DNA of 64,000 nucleotides, taken from Halohasta litchfieldiae (GTDB lineage Archaea > Halobacteriota > Halobacteria > Halobacteriales > Haloferacaceae). The notes below the pieces were generated by a model. It ran no database searches and was not told where the DNA came from. It was given only the letters and a program-made list of their open reading frames with translations. The translations under genes were made by a program, and so were the position numbers. This document shows, one piece after another, positions 25,779 through 33,843 of this stretch. Location: positions 620,001 to 684,000 of the forward strand of contig NZ_CP024845.1 in NCBI RefSeq assembly GCF_002788215.1. The letters run 5' to 3'. Every line of letters starts with the position of its first letter. Within the stretch, counting starts at the first letter, position 1.

Positions 25779-26531
25779 TTCTTCGAACCGTTTGTGGCTC
25801 GGCTGTTTGTACTCGTAGTTAGAGACGCCGTAGAACACCTCCACAAAATAGCGCTGCCAGTTCTGAAACAGCTCGTCGCGTCTCCACAGCGTATCAAACC
25901 GAACGTCGACAATAAACCGCCGGAGTAGCTTCGAGCGAAAAATAGCGATCTGATACCGATCTCCGGACCATTCAATTCGATTAATTCCATTTAGAACGAG
26001 TGCTGTATTGAGCGTCGACATCGCTGTACGATGATTTGCATCAGGAAAGAAATGAAGGCCAGCAATCGCTCGGACCCAATGTGCACATTGGTCGACTAAC
26101 GGTTCTGCATCCGGAAATTCGGTCATAACGCGGTTCAGATCACCGTTTCGAACACTACTAATCGAGTTGTTCACCGCCTGTCGAGATCCGTTGTTGAGAT
26201 CATATCGATGATCACGATTCGTCAAATAGCGACGATTTCTCCATTTGATATCCTCTGGATCGATTTCTTGAAAATTAGAGAGGTGCTTCTGGGTTGCAGG
26301 TAAGTGTCCAACGAATCCAGAAACACCGTATTTCGACTCAGTATAGCTGACGCCCGTCTCAGAGAGGGCAAAGATATCTTCAGTACAGCTGAATAACAGA
26401 TCGTTGCGTTCCAACTCCCAGCAGTTGGTACGGATCACATTTTCACGGTATTGGTTTTGACTGATGTCTTTCGGAGAGGAGGCACCGTGGCGAAATAACC
26501 AGAGAAGAATTGTCTGTTCGTGTGAGCTCAT
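25758..26531 (-). CDS. Fic/Doc-family protein with N-terminal winged-helix region
   Basis: 257 aa from the ATG at 26531 (an in-frame ATG at 26579 is less likely). The motif HFFPDANHRTA (160-170) matches the Fic/Doc active-site loop H-x-F-x-(D/E)-(A/G)-N-x-R-(T). Doc-type DAN is present, with His in place of the usual Lys or Gly. Residues 1 to about 70 look like a winged-helix domain (SSHEQTILLWLFRHGASSP). Fic enzymes AMPylate, Doc phosphorylates EF-Tu; which applies here is unknown. Base composition is AT-richer than neighbours. It sits between two fragments of the same methyltransferase family. Confidence 0.7.
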   Translation of the reverse strand: MSSHEQTILLWLFRHGASSPKDISQNQYRENVIRTNCWELERNDLLFSCTEDIFALSETGVSYTESKYGVSGFVGHLPATQKHLSNFQEIDPEDIKWRNRRYLTNRDHRYDLNNGSRQAVNNSISSVRNGDLNRVMTEFPDAEPLVDQCAHWVRAIAGLHFFPDANHRTAMSTLNTALVLNGINRIEWSGDRYQIAIFRSKLLRRFIVDVRFDTLWRRDELFQNWQRYFVEVFYGVSNYEYKQPSHKRFEELLGKLD

Positions 26532-26594
26532 ACTGTAGTCAACCAAACTCGGCGAGAAAATGGTTCTTTCGTCCACCACATCTAGGACCCACCC

Positions 26595-26711
26595 TCACGC
26601 GAAGCGAGACCCATGGGCGCAGGTAGTCCGTCCCAGACACTTGGTCGACCGTGCGGCGGCATATGCCTCGGCCATATCGCCGTATCCCCGGCGAACGGTG
26701 TCTTTGTCGAC
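26595..26711 (-). pseudogene. N-terminal fragment of a methyltransferase related to 24862-25455
   Basis: Reading from about 26711: DKDTVRRGYGDMAEAYAAARST, then unrelated residues and TGA at 26595-26597. The core VRRGY-x(5)-A-x-AYxAARST is the same as at the N-terminus of the broken methyltransferase at 25455. The rest of that gene is absent. The frame is open for some way upstream without a clear start. Confidence 0.55.
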
Positions 26712-26882
26712 CAGTGGCGATTCGTACAGCAATAGTGGTCCCGTATTGAGTACCGACGGCAGCTCACAGTCGACTGGCTCTCACGGAGAGACTCCACCCT
26801 CAACGCGCACTCGGAACACTGGTTCGGGCGTCGACTCCTCGGAGACCGTCTACCGAGAGCCATACCGGAACCCCAGCACCTC

Positions 26883-27101
26883 TCACTCCGAGGGAGTCTG
26901 CTGGTCCACAAGCGCCTCGACAGCCACGACCAGCCGATACAGTAGATACACCACCCACATGCCAATCACGAACTTCCAGAAGCCGATTATCAGCGCCACC
27001 GATCGGCTGATCACCACTAGCCCCGTGGCAATGCACAGCAACCCCACCGCCACCATACCGGGGACCGTCGACACGTCCTCCCGAAATCGTTCAGAGACCA
27101 T
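26883..27101 (-). CDS. small membrane protein (72 aa)
   Basis: ATG at 27101. Two hydrophobic segments (about 16-32 and 40-62) joined by a short loop, with an N-terminal helix MVSERFREDV and a short acidic tail. No recognisable family. Divergent from the DUF389 gene. Longer upstream starts are possible but not supported. Confidence 0.5.
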   Translation of the reverse strand: MVSERFREDVSTVPGMVAVGLLCIATGLVVISRSVALIIGFWKFVIGMWVVYLLYRLVVAVEALVDQQTPSE

Positions 27102-27250
27102 TGCCCGAAGACATTCGTAGCCTAACAAATAACCACGGTATACTGACCGTCGACACTCCCACCACCAACGACTCACCGATACTCTGGGTCAGTCGACCAC
27201 TCATCGAATCCGAATTAGCATTACCCCGCTCCTCGCCGACAGCCCACGTA

Positions 27251-28585
27251 ATGCGCTATCTCGAAATCACGATCCCGGAGGGTCGACGGGACGCGGTCCT
27301 CGGCGTTCTCGACGACGCGGGAATCAACTACGTGATGAGCGACGAGACTAGCAATGAGAACTACAGCGACGTGGTCCGGTTCCCACTGCCGAACCGTGCG
27401 GTCGAGCCGATCTTGGACAAACTGGCAGCCGCCGACATCCCCGAGTCGCGCGTGATCATCATCAACGCCGAAACCGTCATTTCCGAGGAGTTCGGCGCGG
27501 TCCGCGAGCAGTACAGCCAAGGCGGAGCCAAGGGCGAACGCACCTCGCGGCAGGTCCTCCGAGCGAAGGCCGACGAGTTCACCCCATCGCTGTCGATCTA
27601 CGTCATCATGCTCCTCATCAGCGCCGCGGTCGCCACCGCAGGGCTCTTGGGAGACTCCCCGGCAGTCGTCGTCGGCTCGATGGTGATCGCACCCCTGCTC
27701 GGCCCCGCGCTGGCAGCCAGCATCGGCATTGTCACCGGCGACGACGAGCTCCGGCGGGAGGGGTTCCAGTACCAGATCCTCGGCGTCGCGGTCGTCATCG
27801 GTGCCTCCATCGGTCTCGGCCTGCTGGCCCGACTCGCCGGCCTCGAACCGGGTGGCGTCGACATCGTGCTGGTCGCGGAACTCGAAGAACGCGTCTCGCC
27901 GACGCTGTTCTCGGTTCTCGTCGCCCTCGGCGCTGGCGTCGCGGGCATCCTGAGTCTGACCCGTGGCTTCTCGGAGGCGATTGTTGGTGTCATGATCGCG
28001 GCGGCGCTCATCCCACCCTCCGCAGCCGTCGGCATCACGGCGGCATGGGGGGAGTACGGCGCGGCACTCGGCGCGTTCATGCTCGTGATCATCAACCTGC
28101 TATCGATCAACGCCGCCGCGCTCGTCACCCTCTGGATCGCGGGCTACCGACCGCAGGGACTGTTTGACGTCTCACCCACGCGCCGGTCGACCTACACCTA
28201 TGCGACGATCTTCGGTGTTGGCCTCCTCTTGCTTTCGGTGCCGCTGGTCGGGATCACGCTCAACGAGTTCGAGACGACCCAGTTGGAAGCCTCCGCGGAG
28301 GGGGCGGTCGCTGGCGTGATTTCGGGGCCAGCCTACGACGCGGTGATCGAATACGAAGTGGAGATCATCCGTGAGGACGGTTACCCGATCCGGTCGGTCG
28401 ACCGGGTGGTCGTCACGATCCGCGGGCTCGATCCCGGACCGGACGCGGAACTCACAGATCGGATCTACGAGTCGATGGCCGCCGAACTCGACGAACCGGT
28501 ACTGGTCGAAGTCCAGTACATCGTCGCTGAGGAACGCGGCCAGCGTTCGACTGAGGAGGTCATTCCGGAGCCGCCGACCGGCTAA
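27251..28585 (+). CDS. DUF389 / TIGR00341 membrane protein
   Basis: 444 aa from the ATG at 27251 (MRYLEITIPE). Cytosolic N-terminal domain of about 110 residues with ferredoxin-like pattern, then six or so membrane helices (about 115-320), including the conserved MVIAPLLGPALAASIGIVTGD and AAALIPPSAAVGI segments, then a soluble C-terminal domain. Function of the family is not established. Common in haloarchaea, usually a single gene. Confidence 0.85.
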   Translation: MRYLEITIPEGRRDAVLGVLDDAGINYVMSDETSNENYSDVVRFPLPNRAVEPILDKLAAADIPESRVIIINAETVISEEFGAVREQYSQGGAKGERTSRQVLRAKADEFTPSLSIYVIMLLISAAVATAGLLGDSPAVVVGSMVIAPLLGPALAASIGIVTGDDELRREGFQYQILGVAVVIGASIGLGLLARLAGLEPGGVDIVLVAELEERVSPTLFSVLVALGAGVAGILSLTRGFSEAIVGVMIAAALIPPSAAVGITAAWGEYGAALGAFMLVIINLLSINAAALVTLWIAGYRPQGLFDVSPTRRSTYTYATIFGVGLLLLSVPLVGITLNEFETTQLEASAEGAVAGVISGPAYDAVIEYEVEIIREDGYPIRSVDRVVVTIRGLDPGPDAELTDRIYESMAAELDEPVLVEVQYIVAEERGQRSTEEVIPEPPTG

Positions 28586-28588
28586 TCG

Positions 28589-28720
28589 TTACTTCCCCAA
28601 CAGTCGAAGCACGACCGATGCGAGCAGGACGACGATTGAGGCGATCATCGCAAACGGCGGTATGGGAATAAAAAACAGGACGATGCCGAGCAGAAAGCCA
28701 ATCGTGCTGGGTCTGACCAT
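28589..28720 (-). CDS. 43-aa hydrophobic small protein
   Basis: ATG at 28720, TAA at 28589-28591. One long or two short membrane helices: a GFLLGIVLFFIPIPPF segment and an MIASIVVLLASVVL segment, then LRLLGK. Reading frame, start and basic C-terminus look genuine for a small membrane protein. It converges with the DUF389 gene and ends 4 bp after its stop. Confidence 0.5.
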   Translation of the reverse strand: MVRPSTIGFLLGIVLFFIPIPPFAMIASIVVLLASVVLRLLGK

Positions 28721-28782
28721 GGAGAGTCGACCGCGAGCAGCCCCCTAACGACTGTGGCCCACAGGTCGACAGTCTCGATTTC

Positions 28783-30114
28783 TTAGGCGTCGACGCCGTG
28801 AACTCGCTCGCGGTCGTCGTCGTCAAGTTCCGCGATTTCGGCCTCCGAGAGCACCTCCAGGCCGCGGTTGTTGATCGCGTGGGGATCGAGATGGGTCTCC
28901 TGCATGAACTGCTTGTAAAGCCGTTCGACAGTCTCGCCGTCTTTCTGTTTGTCCGAGGCTCGATCACAGAGTTCCAGCAGGGTTTCGGGCACCTCGTTTT
29001 CGGCGACGATCCAGTGGTTGATCAGGTCCGAGAGTCGACGGATCGGACTGGTGAAATGCCCATAAATATCGAAGTTCAGCGCGTGATGGCCACCGAATGG
29101 GTCGTTCATGTAGCGGGCCCGTGGCATTACCTTGAGAACGGCGCGCTGGATCTTGTTGAGCATCCGCCCGGGTGACTCTTCGAGGGCGGCGTTGACCGCC
29201 TTCCGTGGGTCGTCCCACGAGCCACCGGGGATGGAGACGCTGTCGAGTTCTTGAATCTCCCGAAGGGCCTTGTTCCACTGTTCGGGCGTCGGCTGTGGGT
29301 GGACACGGTACATCGCTTCGACACCACGGCCCCACATCAGTTCGTGGGTGACGGCCTTGTTGGCCTTCAGCATACACTCCTCGACGATGGTGTGGGCCCG
29401 ATCCCGTGCCGGATTGAGCACGAGCGAACCGTCTTCCTTCCGCTGTTGGTGGAGCTGTTCGGCCAACTCGAAGACCAGCGAACACTCCTCGTGGAGCGGC
29501 GTGCCTTCCTCCTCAAGACGGTTCTCGGCCTGCGTGTAGGTCATTCGTTCGTCGCTGTGGATCACCGATTTGTAGATGTCGACCTCCTCGAACGAGAGCG
29601 TCTCGCGGTCGATTGTCATCTCGACGGTGTGGGCCAGTCGGTCTTCGTTGGGAACCAGTGAACAGACTGTCTCGGCCAAAATGGGAGGCAGCATATGAAC
29701 CGTATAGGCTGGGAGATAGATGGTATTACAGCGTTTGAGTGCCTCGGCCCACATCTCCGAGCCGGGATGGACGTAGTGACTCACGTCGGCAATGTGAACC
29801 CACAGCGTGTAGTGTTCCTCGTCTTCGTCGATGCTGATCGCATCGTCGAAGTCCTGGGCGTCGGCGGGATCGGTCGTCCATGTCGTCAGCTCGCGTAGGT
29901 CTCGCCGCTCGTCGAGTTCGGATTCGATCTCATCGTAGACGTCCTCGGTTCGCTTGCGGGCCTCGACCAACACGTCGCTGGGGAACTCGTCGCGGAGTTC
30001 GAACTCTTCGAAGAGGTCCTCGCGTTTGGCGGCTAACTGATCGGCAATATCCTCGGTCACCCGGACCGGGCCTTGATCCTCGGCAGTCCCGGTTTGGACG
30101 GTGTCATCTGACAT
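28783..30114 (-). CDS. RNase R/RNase II-family exoribonuclease (RNB domain)
   Basis: 443 aa. The RNB catalytic core starts near 80 with DPADAQDFDDAIS, carrying the Asp residues that bind Mg2+, followed by HIADVSHYV and the LSLVPNE-like and FGGHHALNFDIYGHFTSPIRR segments typical of 3'-5' exoribonucleases. It lacks the cold-shock and S1 RNA-binding domains of bacterial RNase R, as is usual for haloarchaeal members. Probable role: RNA turnover. Confidence 0.9.
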   Translation of the reverse strand: MSDDTVQTGTAEDQGPVRVTEDIADQLAAKREDLFEEFELRDEFPSDVLVEARKRTEDVYDEIESELDERRDLRELTTWTTDPADAQDFDDAISIDEDEEHYTLWVHIADVSHYVHPGSEMWAEALKRCNTIYLPAYTVHMLPPILAETVCSLVPNEDRLAHTVEMTIDRETLSFEEVDIYKSVIHSDERMTYTQAENRLEEEGTPLHEECSLVFELAEQLHQQRKEDGSLVLNPARDRAHTIVEECMLKANKAVTHELMWGRGVEAMYRVHPQPTPEQWNKALREIQELDSVSIPGGSWDDPRKAVNAALEESPGRMLNKIQRAVLKVMPRARYMNDPFGGHHALNFDIYGHFTSPIRRLSDLINHWIVAENEVPETLLELCDRASDKQKDGETVERLYKQFMQETHLDPHAINNRGLEVLSEAEIAELDDDDRERVHGVDA

Positions 30115-30186
30115 GTGTTGGCTAATGAGGGTTGGATAGAAAGACGTGTCGGGCCGGTGTCGGTGGCCGCGGTTCGGCTGTCGACC

Positions 30187-30504
30187 TCAGGTCTCAGATT
30201 CGTCGGTCGAACTGGGGTCGTCGGCGGAGCCGGGATCGTCGACGGCCTGGAGATAGCGTGTGAGGAACTCCGTTCGTGAGAGTCCGTCGGCCTCGATGTT
30301 CGCAAGCGTCGATTCGAGATCGCCGCGGGGTTGGTGACAGAGCTCCCGAAAACAGTCTTTGCAGAAATGCTCGAACTCCTTGTCGTGGCGCTCCCAGCGG
30401 TTGCCCTCTTTGTCGTACTCACGCGCCTCCGAGCGTGGCACAGCGTCTCCACAGGCCGGACAGGTGACCGTGTTACCACCCCGGTTACTCCGGGTACTCC
30501 ACAT
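30187..30504 (-). CDS. small zinc-ribbon protein
   Basis: 105 aa from the ATG at 30504. Two Cys pairs, CPAC (about 15-18) and CKDC (about 48-51), followed by Cys in RELC, form a probable zinc ribbon; a helical acidic C-terminus follows. No catalytic motif. It lies directly upstream of the RNB nuclease on the same strand and may be co-transcribed. Family of unknown role in haloarchaea. Confidence 0.65.
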   Translation of the reverse strand: MWSTRSNRGGNTVTCPACGDAVPRSEAREYDKEGNRWERHDKEFEHFCKDCFRELCHQPRGDLESTLANIEADGLSRTEFLTRYLQAVDDPGSADDPSSTDESET

Positions 30505-30686
30505 AATAGTTAGCCTAATGGCACCGACCCACTTAGCGTTTGTTCCCCGCGTCTGACGGGTGTACGACGGCGCTTTCGGCGATTCGTCTCGTCGACTGAC
30601 CATTTCTAAACGATTAATACTAATTGAACCCCACGACCCACAGCGAGAACGGTCACTTTATTCAGTGGGCGGGCTTCGAGTTGCGT

Positions 30687-31166
30687 ATGCAGGTCAAATC
30701 GAGACACCACCTCCGCAGCGACGCCATCTCCGCGTTGCAGGAGTCGCTGGCCGACTCGTTCGGCTCCGAACTCGCAGGCGACAGCTACGAACTGGTCGAA
30801 TTAAGCGAGACGAAATTCGATGTCGTCCTCGTCGACGGCGAGCAACTCGTCGCCTATCTCGACGACGAACCGTTCCTCACCGTACAGGGCGCAAACGAGT
30901 ACCCGCCCACGAAATCGGTCGTCACCGTCGACGCCGGTGCCGTTTCGTTTGTCTCTAACGGCGCGGACGTGATGCGGCCCGGCATCGTCGAAGCCGACGA
31001 CGAGATCGAAGCCGGCGATCTGGTCGCAATCGCTGAAGAAACCCACGGCAAAATCCTCGGTATCGGTCGCGCGCTCGAAGACAGCGACGCAATGGTCGGC
31101 GACTCGGGGAAAGTCGTCGACTCGATCCACCACGTCGGCGACGATCTCTATACCTTTTCAGTCTAG
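30687..31166 (+). CDS. PUA-domain RNA-binding protein
   Basis: 159 aa from the ATG at 30687; ACTTTATT centred 28 nt upstream indicates a leaderless start, ruling out the ATG at 30624. The C-terminal half (about 75-159) is a PUA domain, seen in the VVTVDAGAVSFVSNGADVMRPGI stretch and the GDLVAIAEETHGKILGIGRA block. The N-terminal half resembles the pre-PUA domain of MCT-1/Tma20-like proteins. A role in translation or rRNA/tRNA handling is inferred. Confidence 0.8.
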   Translation: MQVKSRHHLRSDAISALQESLADSFGSELAGDSYELVELSETKFDVVLVDGEQLVAYLDDEPFLTVQGANEYPPTKSVVTVDAGAVSFVSNGADVMRPGIVEADDEIEAGDLVAIAEETHGKILGIGRALEDSDAMVGDSGKVVDSIHHVGDDLYTFSV

Positions 31167-31188
31167 TTTTCTAGCGACTCGGTTTCGT

Positions 31189-31896
31189 CTATTCGGGCCC
31201 CAGCGATTCGATTTCGTCGGCTGTCGCATACTCGTCTAAACTCTGTTCATAGCCCAGCAGTGCGGCCTCGTAGGTCGTCCGAAGATCCGCGACGGGAGTT
31301 TCGCTGGCGTCGACGCGCAGATCGTTGTAAAACCGCCGGTAACCCTGCTCCTCGGTCGTCACGACCTTCAGTGCGGCACTACCGACCGACAGCGATTCGC
31401 GTTTGTCGCCGCCCGCCTCAATACCAGCCGCGAGCGCGTCGACCAGTCGCTCGGCAAGTGGGGCCTCGCCGAAGGCATCCGACTCGTAGGTTGAGGCCGT
31501 TGCATCGAGCACCGCTTCGTCAGTCAGCAGGTTGCCAGCGACAGTACACTGGCCCGTGTCGCGGTGGCCCGCGTGGTCGTTGCACTGGCTGCCGGTGAAG
31601 ACGACGCTTCCCTCGGTGTCGACGCCGTGGACCTGCCGGTTTCGGCGGTTGTCATCGGCGTTGAGCAGGGCCTCAACTGCGTCATCAATGGCGAGGCCGT
31701 CATCGAGATACGACAGCGTGCGCTCGCCGAGGGTCTCGCTGACGTGGCTCTGGACCGCGACCGCACCGGCTTCGGAGACGAACGGACAGAGCGCGCCGAC
31801 CCCCGGCAGGCGAGTCGTGACGGCAACGCCGAACCGATACTGTCGACTGTCGTCGGCGTCTTGGTAGGGCTCGCGCACGCAGAGACTGAACGTCAT
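31189..31896 (-). CDS. DUF1028-family (Ntn-hydrolase-like) protein
   Basis: 235 aa. Typical blocks are VAVTTRLPGVGALCPFV (family: V-A-S-x-x-x-A-V-G-x-x-V-P), GAVAVQSHVSETLGERTL, and HAGHRDTGQCTVAGNLLTDEAVL. The family resembles Ntn hydrolases. Function unknown; often associated with amide or peptide metabolism. Convergent with the PUA gene. Confidence 0.82.
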   Translation of the reverse strand: MTFSLCVREPYQDADDSRQYRFGVAVTTRLPGVGALCPFVSEAGAVAVQSHVSETLGERTLSYLDDGLAIDDAVEALLNADDNRRNRQVHGVDTEGSVVFTGSQCNDHAGHRDTGQCTVAGNLLTDEAVLDATASTYESDAFGEAPLAERLVDALAAGIEAGGDKRESLSVGSAALKVVTTEEQGYRRFYNDLRVDASETPVADLRTTYEAALLGYEQSLDEYATADEIESLGPE

Positions 31897-31993
31897 ACTG
31901 AGACCATTCGGTTACGTGGTGAAACCCCTTTGGTAGCCCGAACAGCAAACGTCTGACGTAAGAACTAATGTTCGACCCCTCTGCACACAGTGT

Positions 31994-32347
31994 ATGGGTA
32001 TCATGAGTAAGATTCTCGGCGGCACCGACCAGCGAAACGCCGAGGATTACGTCGAACTGGATCTCGATAGTTTCGAAACCGCGGCCGCAGACAGCGCAGG
32101 CCCCGCCCTCCGCATCGCCGAAGTCGCGGGTCGACAGGACGTGATTCCGATCAAAGACGCCGTCTATGACGGTGATCTCGTCATCGCGGACATCACGCGA
32201 CACAGCACCAAAGACCGCACTGTCGAGCAGATCATCGACGAACTCCGACAGGTCGCCGAAGAGGTCAACGGGGACATCGTCCAGAAAGGCGACGACCAGC
32301 TTATTATCACGCCGACCGGGATCAAGATCTCCCGCGAAAAACTCTAA
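31994..32347 (+). CDS. sepF: SepF cell-division protein (FtsZ membrane anchor)
   Basis: 117 aa. N-terminal amphipathic membrane-targeting helix MGIMSKILGG, then the compact alpha/beta SepF domain with VIPIKDAVYDGDLVIADITR and the dimer helix EQIIDELRQVAEEVNGDIVQKGDDQL. In archaea without FtsA, SepF tethers FtsZ to the membrane. The ATG at 31994 keeps the targeting helix complete; a start at the second Met would trim it. Confidence 0.93.
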   Translation: MGIMSKILGGTDQRNAEDYVELDLDSFETAAADSAGPALRIAEVAGRQDVIPIKDAVYDGDLVIADITRHSTKDRTVEQIIDELRQVAEEVNGDIVQKGDDQLIITPTGIKISREKL

Positions 32348-33360
32348 GGCTCGTTAGGGCCGCCGTCAGCGAGTTCCGCTGACTGGGCCTGCTTTCCGGC
32401 GTCGACGGCGCGGTACTCCGAGCGGTAGGTCCAGATTTTCCGGAGCAAAAAGAGGCCGAAGATCCCGTCGAAGATGATAACGAAGACGAAAAACGAGGCG
32501 AGCTGTGGGAGACCACTCAGCGAGATAATATACGAGCCGATTCCGACCGTCGAGTTGTAGGTCGCGTGGATGAGTGCTGCAAGGAGGAGTCCCTTGACAA
32601 TAATTGGCCCACGATTTTCGGGGTTGAACTTGGCCAAGCCGAGATAGTAGCCGGCGATAGCCGAGTAGATGACGTGGCCGGGGCCTGCGAGTGCCCGCAC
32701 GGCCGTGATATCGCCCCCGGCGAGGATCGCGCCAAACCCAATCGAGAGCTCGGCCAGCTCACCGGCTTCTTCGAGTTGAGTGACGATATACAGCGCGTTT
32801 TCGATGGTGGCGAATCCGAGCCCGGAGATCGCGCCGTACACAGCACCGTCGACGACCGAGTCGAATCGGTCGTCATTGTAGGCATATAGCCGGACGGCCA
32901 GCAGTTTCACCGTCTCCTCGCCGGGACCGACGATGAGGAAATAAAACAGGATGAGTCCGACGAACCCCAGCGGGGCGAACAGGTCCCGGGCGTAGGTGTT
33001 GATGACGGCAGCGAACGTCGCAAACAGGATCGAGAGGATGAATGTCGTCACCAAAAGCGATAGCGGCTCCCGTGTCGTCACGTCGGAGCGATAGACATAG
33101 ATCGTCAGTCCGAGGGCCGGAATAACCGACAGCAGTGTCAGGAGGCCGATTGCGGGATCGGTGAAGGCCGCCAGTCCACCAATCGCCACGAGAATCCCCA
33201 GCGCGAGCAGGATAACGAACCATTTGGCCGTCCGTGTCAACAGCCAGTAGAGCGCGACCGCCACGCCGTCGACTGAGGTTCGCTCCTCCCAGGTCGCCAC
33301 GTCGTAGAGATCGCGGCTCTCGTCGGCCGCGGACTCGACCGGATCCCGTTGGTCGCTCAT
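32344..33360 (-). CDS. PrsW-family membrane metalloprotease homologue
   Basis: 338 aa with an acidic cytosolic N-terminus and about eight membrane helices. The signature Glu-Glu pair occurs in GPGEETVKLLAVRLY, a second motif in SGLGFATIENALYIV, and the His motifs in GPGHVIYSAIAGYY and ALIHATYN, as in PrsW and other CPBP-like membrane proteases. Substrate unknown. Its 3' end overlaps that of sepF by four bases. Confidence 0.82.
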   Translation of the reverse strand: MSDQRDPVESAADESRDLYDVATWEERTSVDGVAVALYWLLTRTAKWFVILLALGILVAIGGLAAFTDPAIGLLTLLSVIPALGLTIYVYRSDVTTREPLSLLVTTFILSILFATFAAVINTYARDLFAPLGFVGLILFYFLIVGPGEETVKLLAVRLYAYNDDRFDSVVDGAVYGAISGLGFATIENALYIVTQLEEAGELAELSIGFGAILAGGDITAVRALAGPGHVIYSAIAGYYLGLAKFNPENRGPIIVKGLLLAALIHATYNSTVGIGSYIISLSGLPQLASFFVFVIIFDGIFGLFLLRKIWTYRSEYRAVDAGKQAQSAELADGGPNEP

Positions 33361-33455
33361 GGAGGCGATTCAACGGCCGGTAACTAAGCTTTTCTCGATG
33401 CGAGATCCGGCTCGAACAGTGAGCTTTCAAAAGCACCGGGCCCGAACCCACAGCC

Positions 33456-33833
33456 ATGCATTTCGATCCACGAACACAGCAGGCACTCCGGGCGGTCGGG
33501 CTCGACACCGACGAGATCCGAGACGCCTCCGAGCGCGTCGTCGAAGCGGTCGCAGCCGATGCCGACCGACTCGAAGCGTTCTTCGAAGGGACCGATACCA
33601 TCTACTCGGATATGGATACCGCCCACAGCGCCAGCGAAATCCAAACACACACCGTCGACTTCATCGACCTTTACACTCACGCGGCTGATCTCCGGGGCTA
33701 CCTTCGATTTGACTCGTGGGGCGTCCCAATCGAGGGCGGTCGCGTGCTGAACGACGCGGTCGTGGAACTCAGTCTCGGCGACACGGTCAACAGTCGGGTT
33801 CGGTTCGCCCACGACGAGTCGGAGCTTCAGTGA
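33456..33833 (+). CDS. haloarchaeal conserved hypothetical protein
   Basis: 125 aa, acidic, no membrane helix. N-terminal helical half (HFDPRTQQALRAVGLDTDEI), then a segment IYSDMDTAHSASEIQTHTVDF and a C-terminal beta-rich part. It is 10 bp ahead of the FAU-1-like gene on the same strand and likely in one operon, hinting at an RNA-related role. I do not know a function. Confidence 0.65.
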   Translation: MHFDPRTQQALRAVGLDTDEIRDASERVVEAVAADADRLEAFFEGTDTIYSDMDTAHSASEIQTHTVDFIDLYTHAADLRGYLRFDSWGVPIEGGRVLNDAVVELSLGDTVNSRVRFAHDESELQ

Positions 33834-33843
33834 GGGGTCGACG

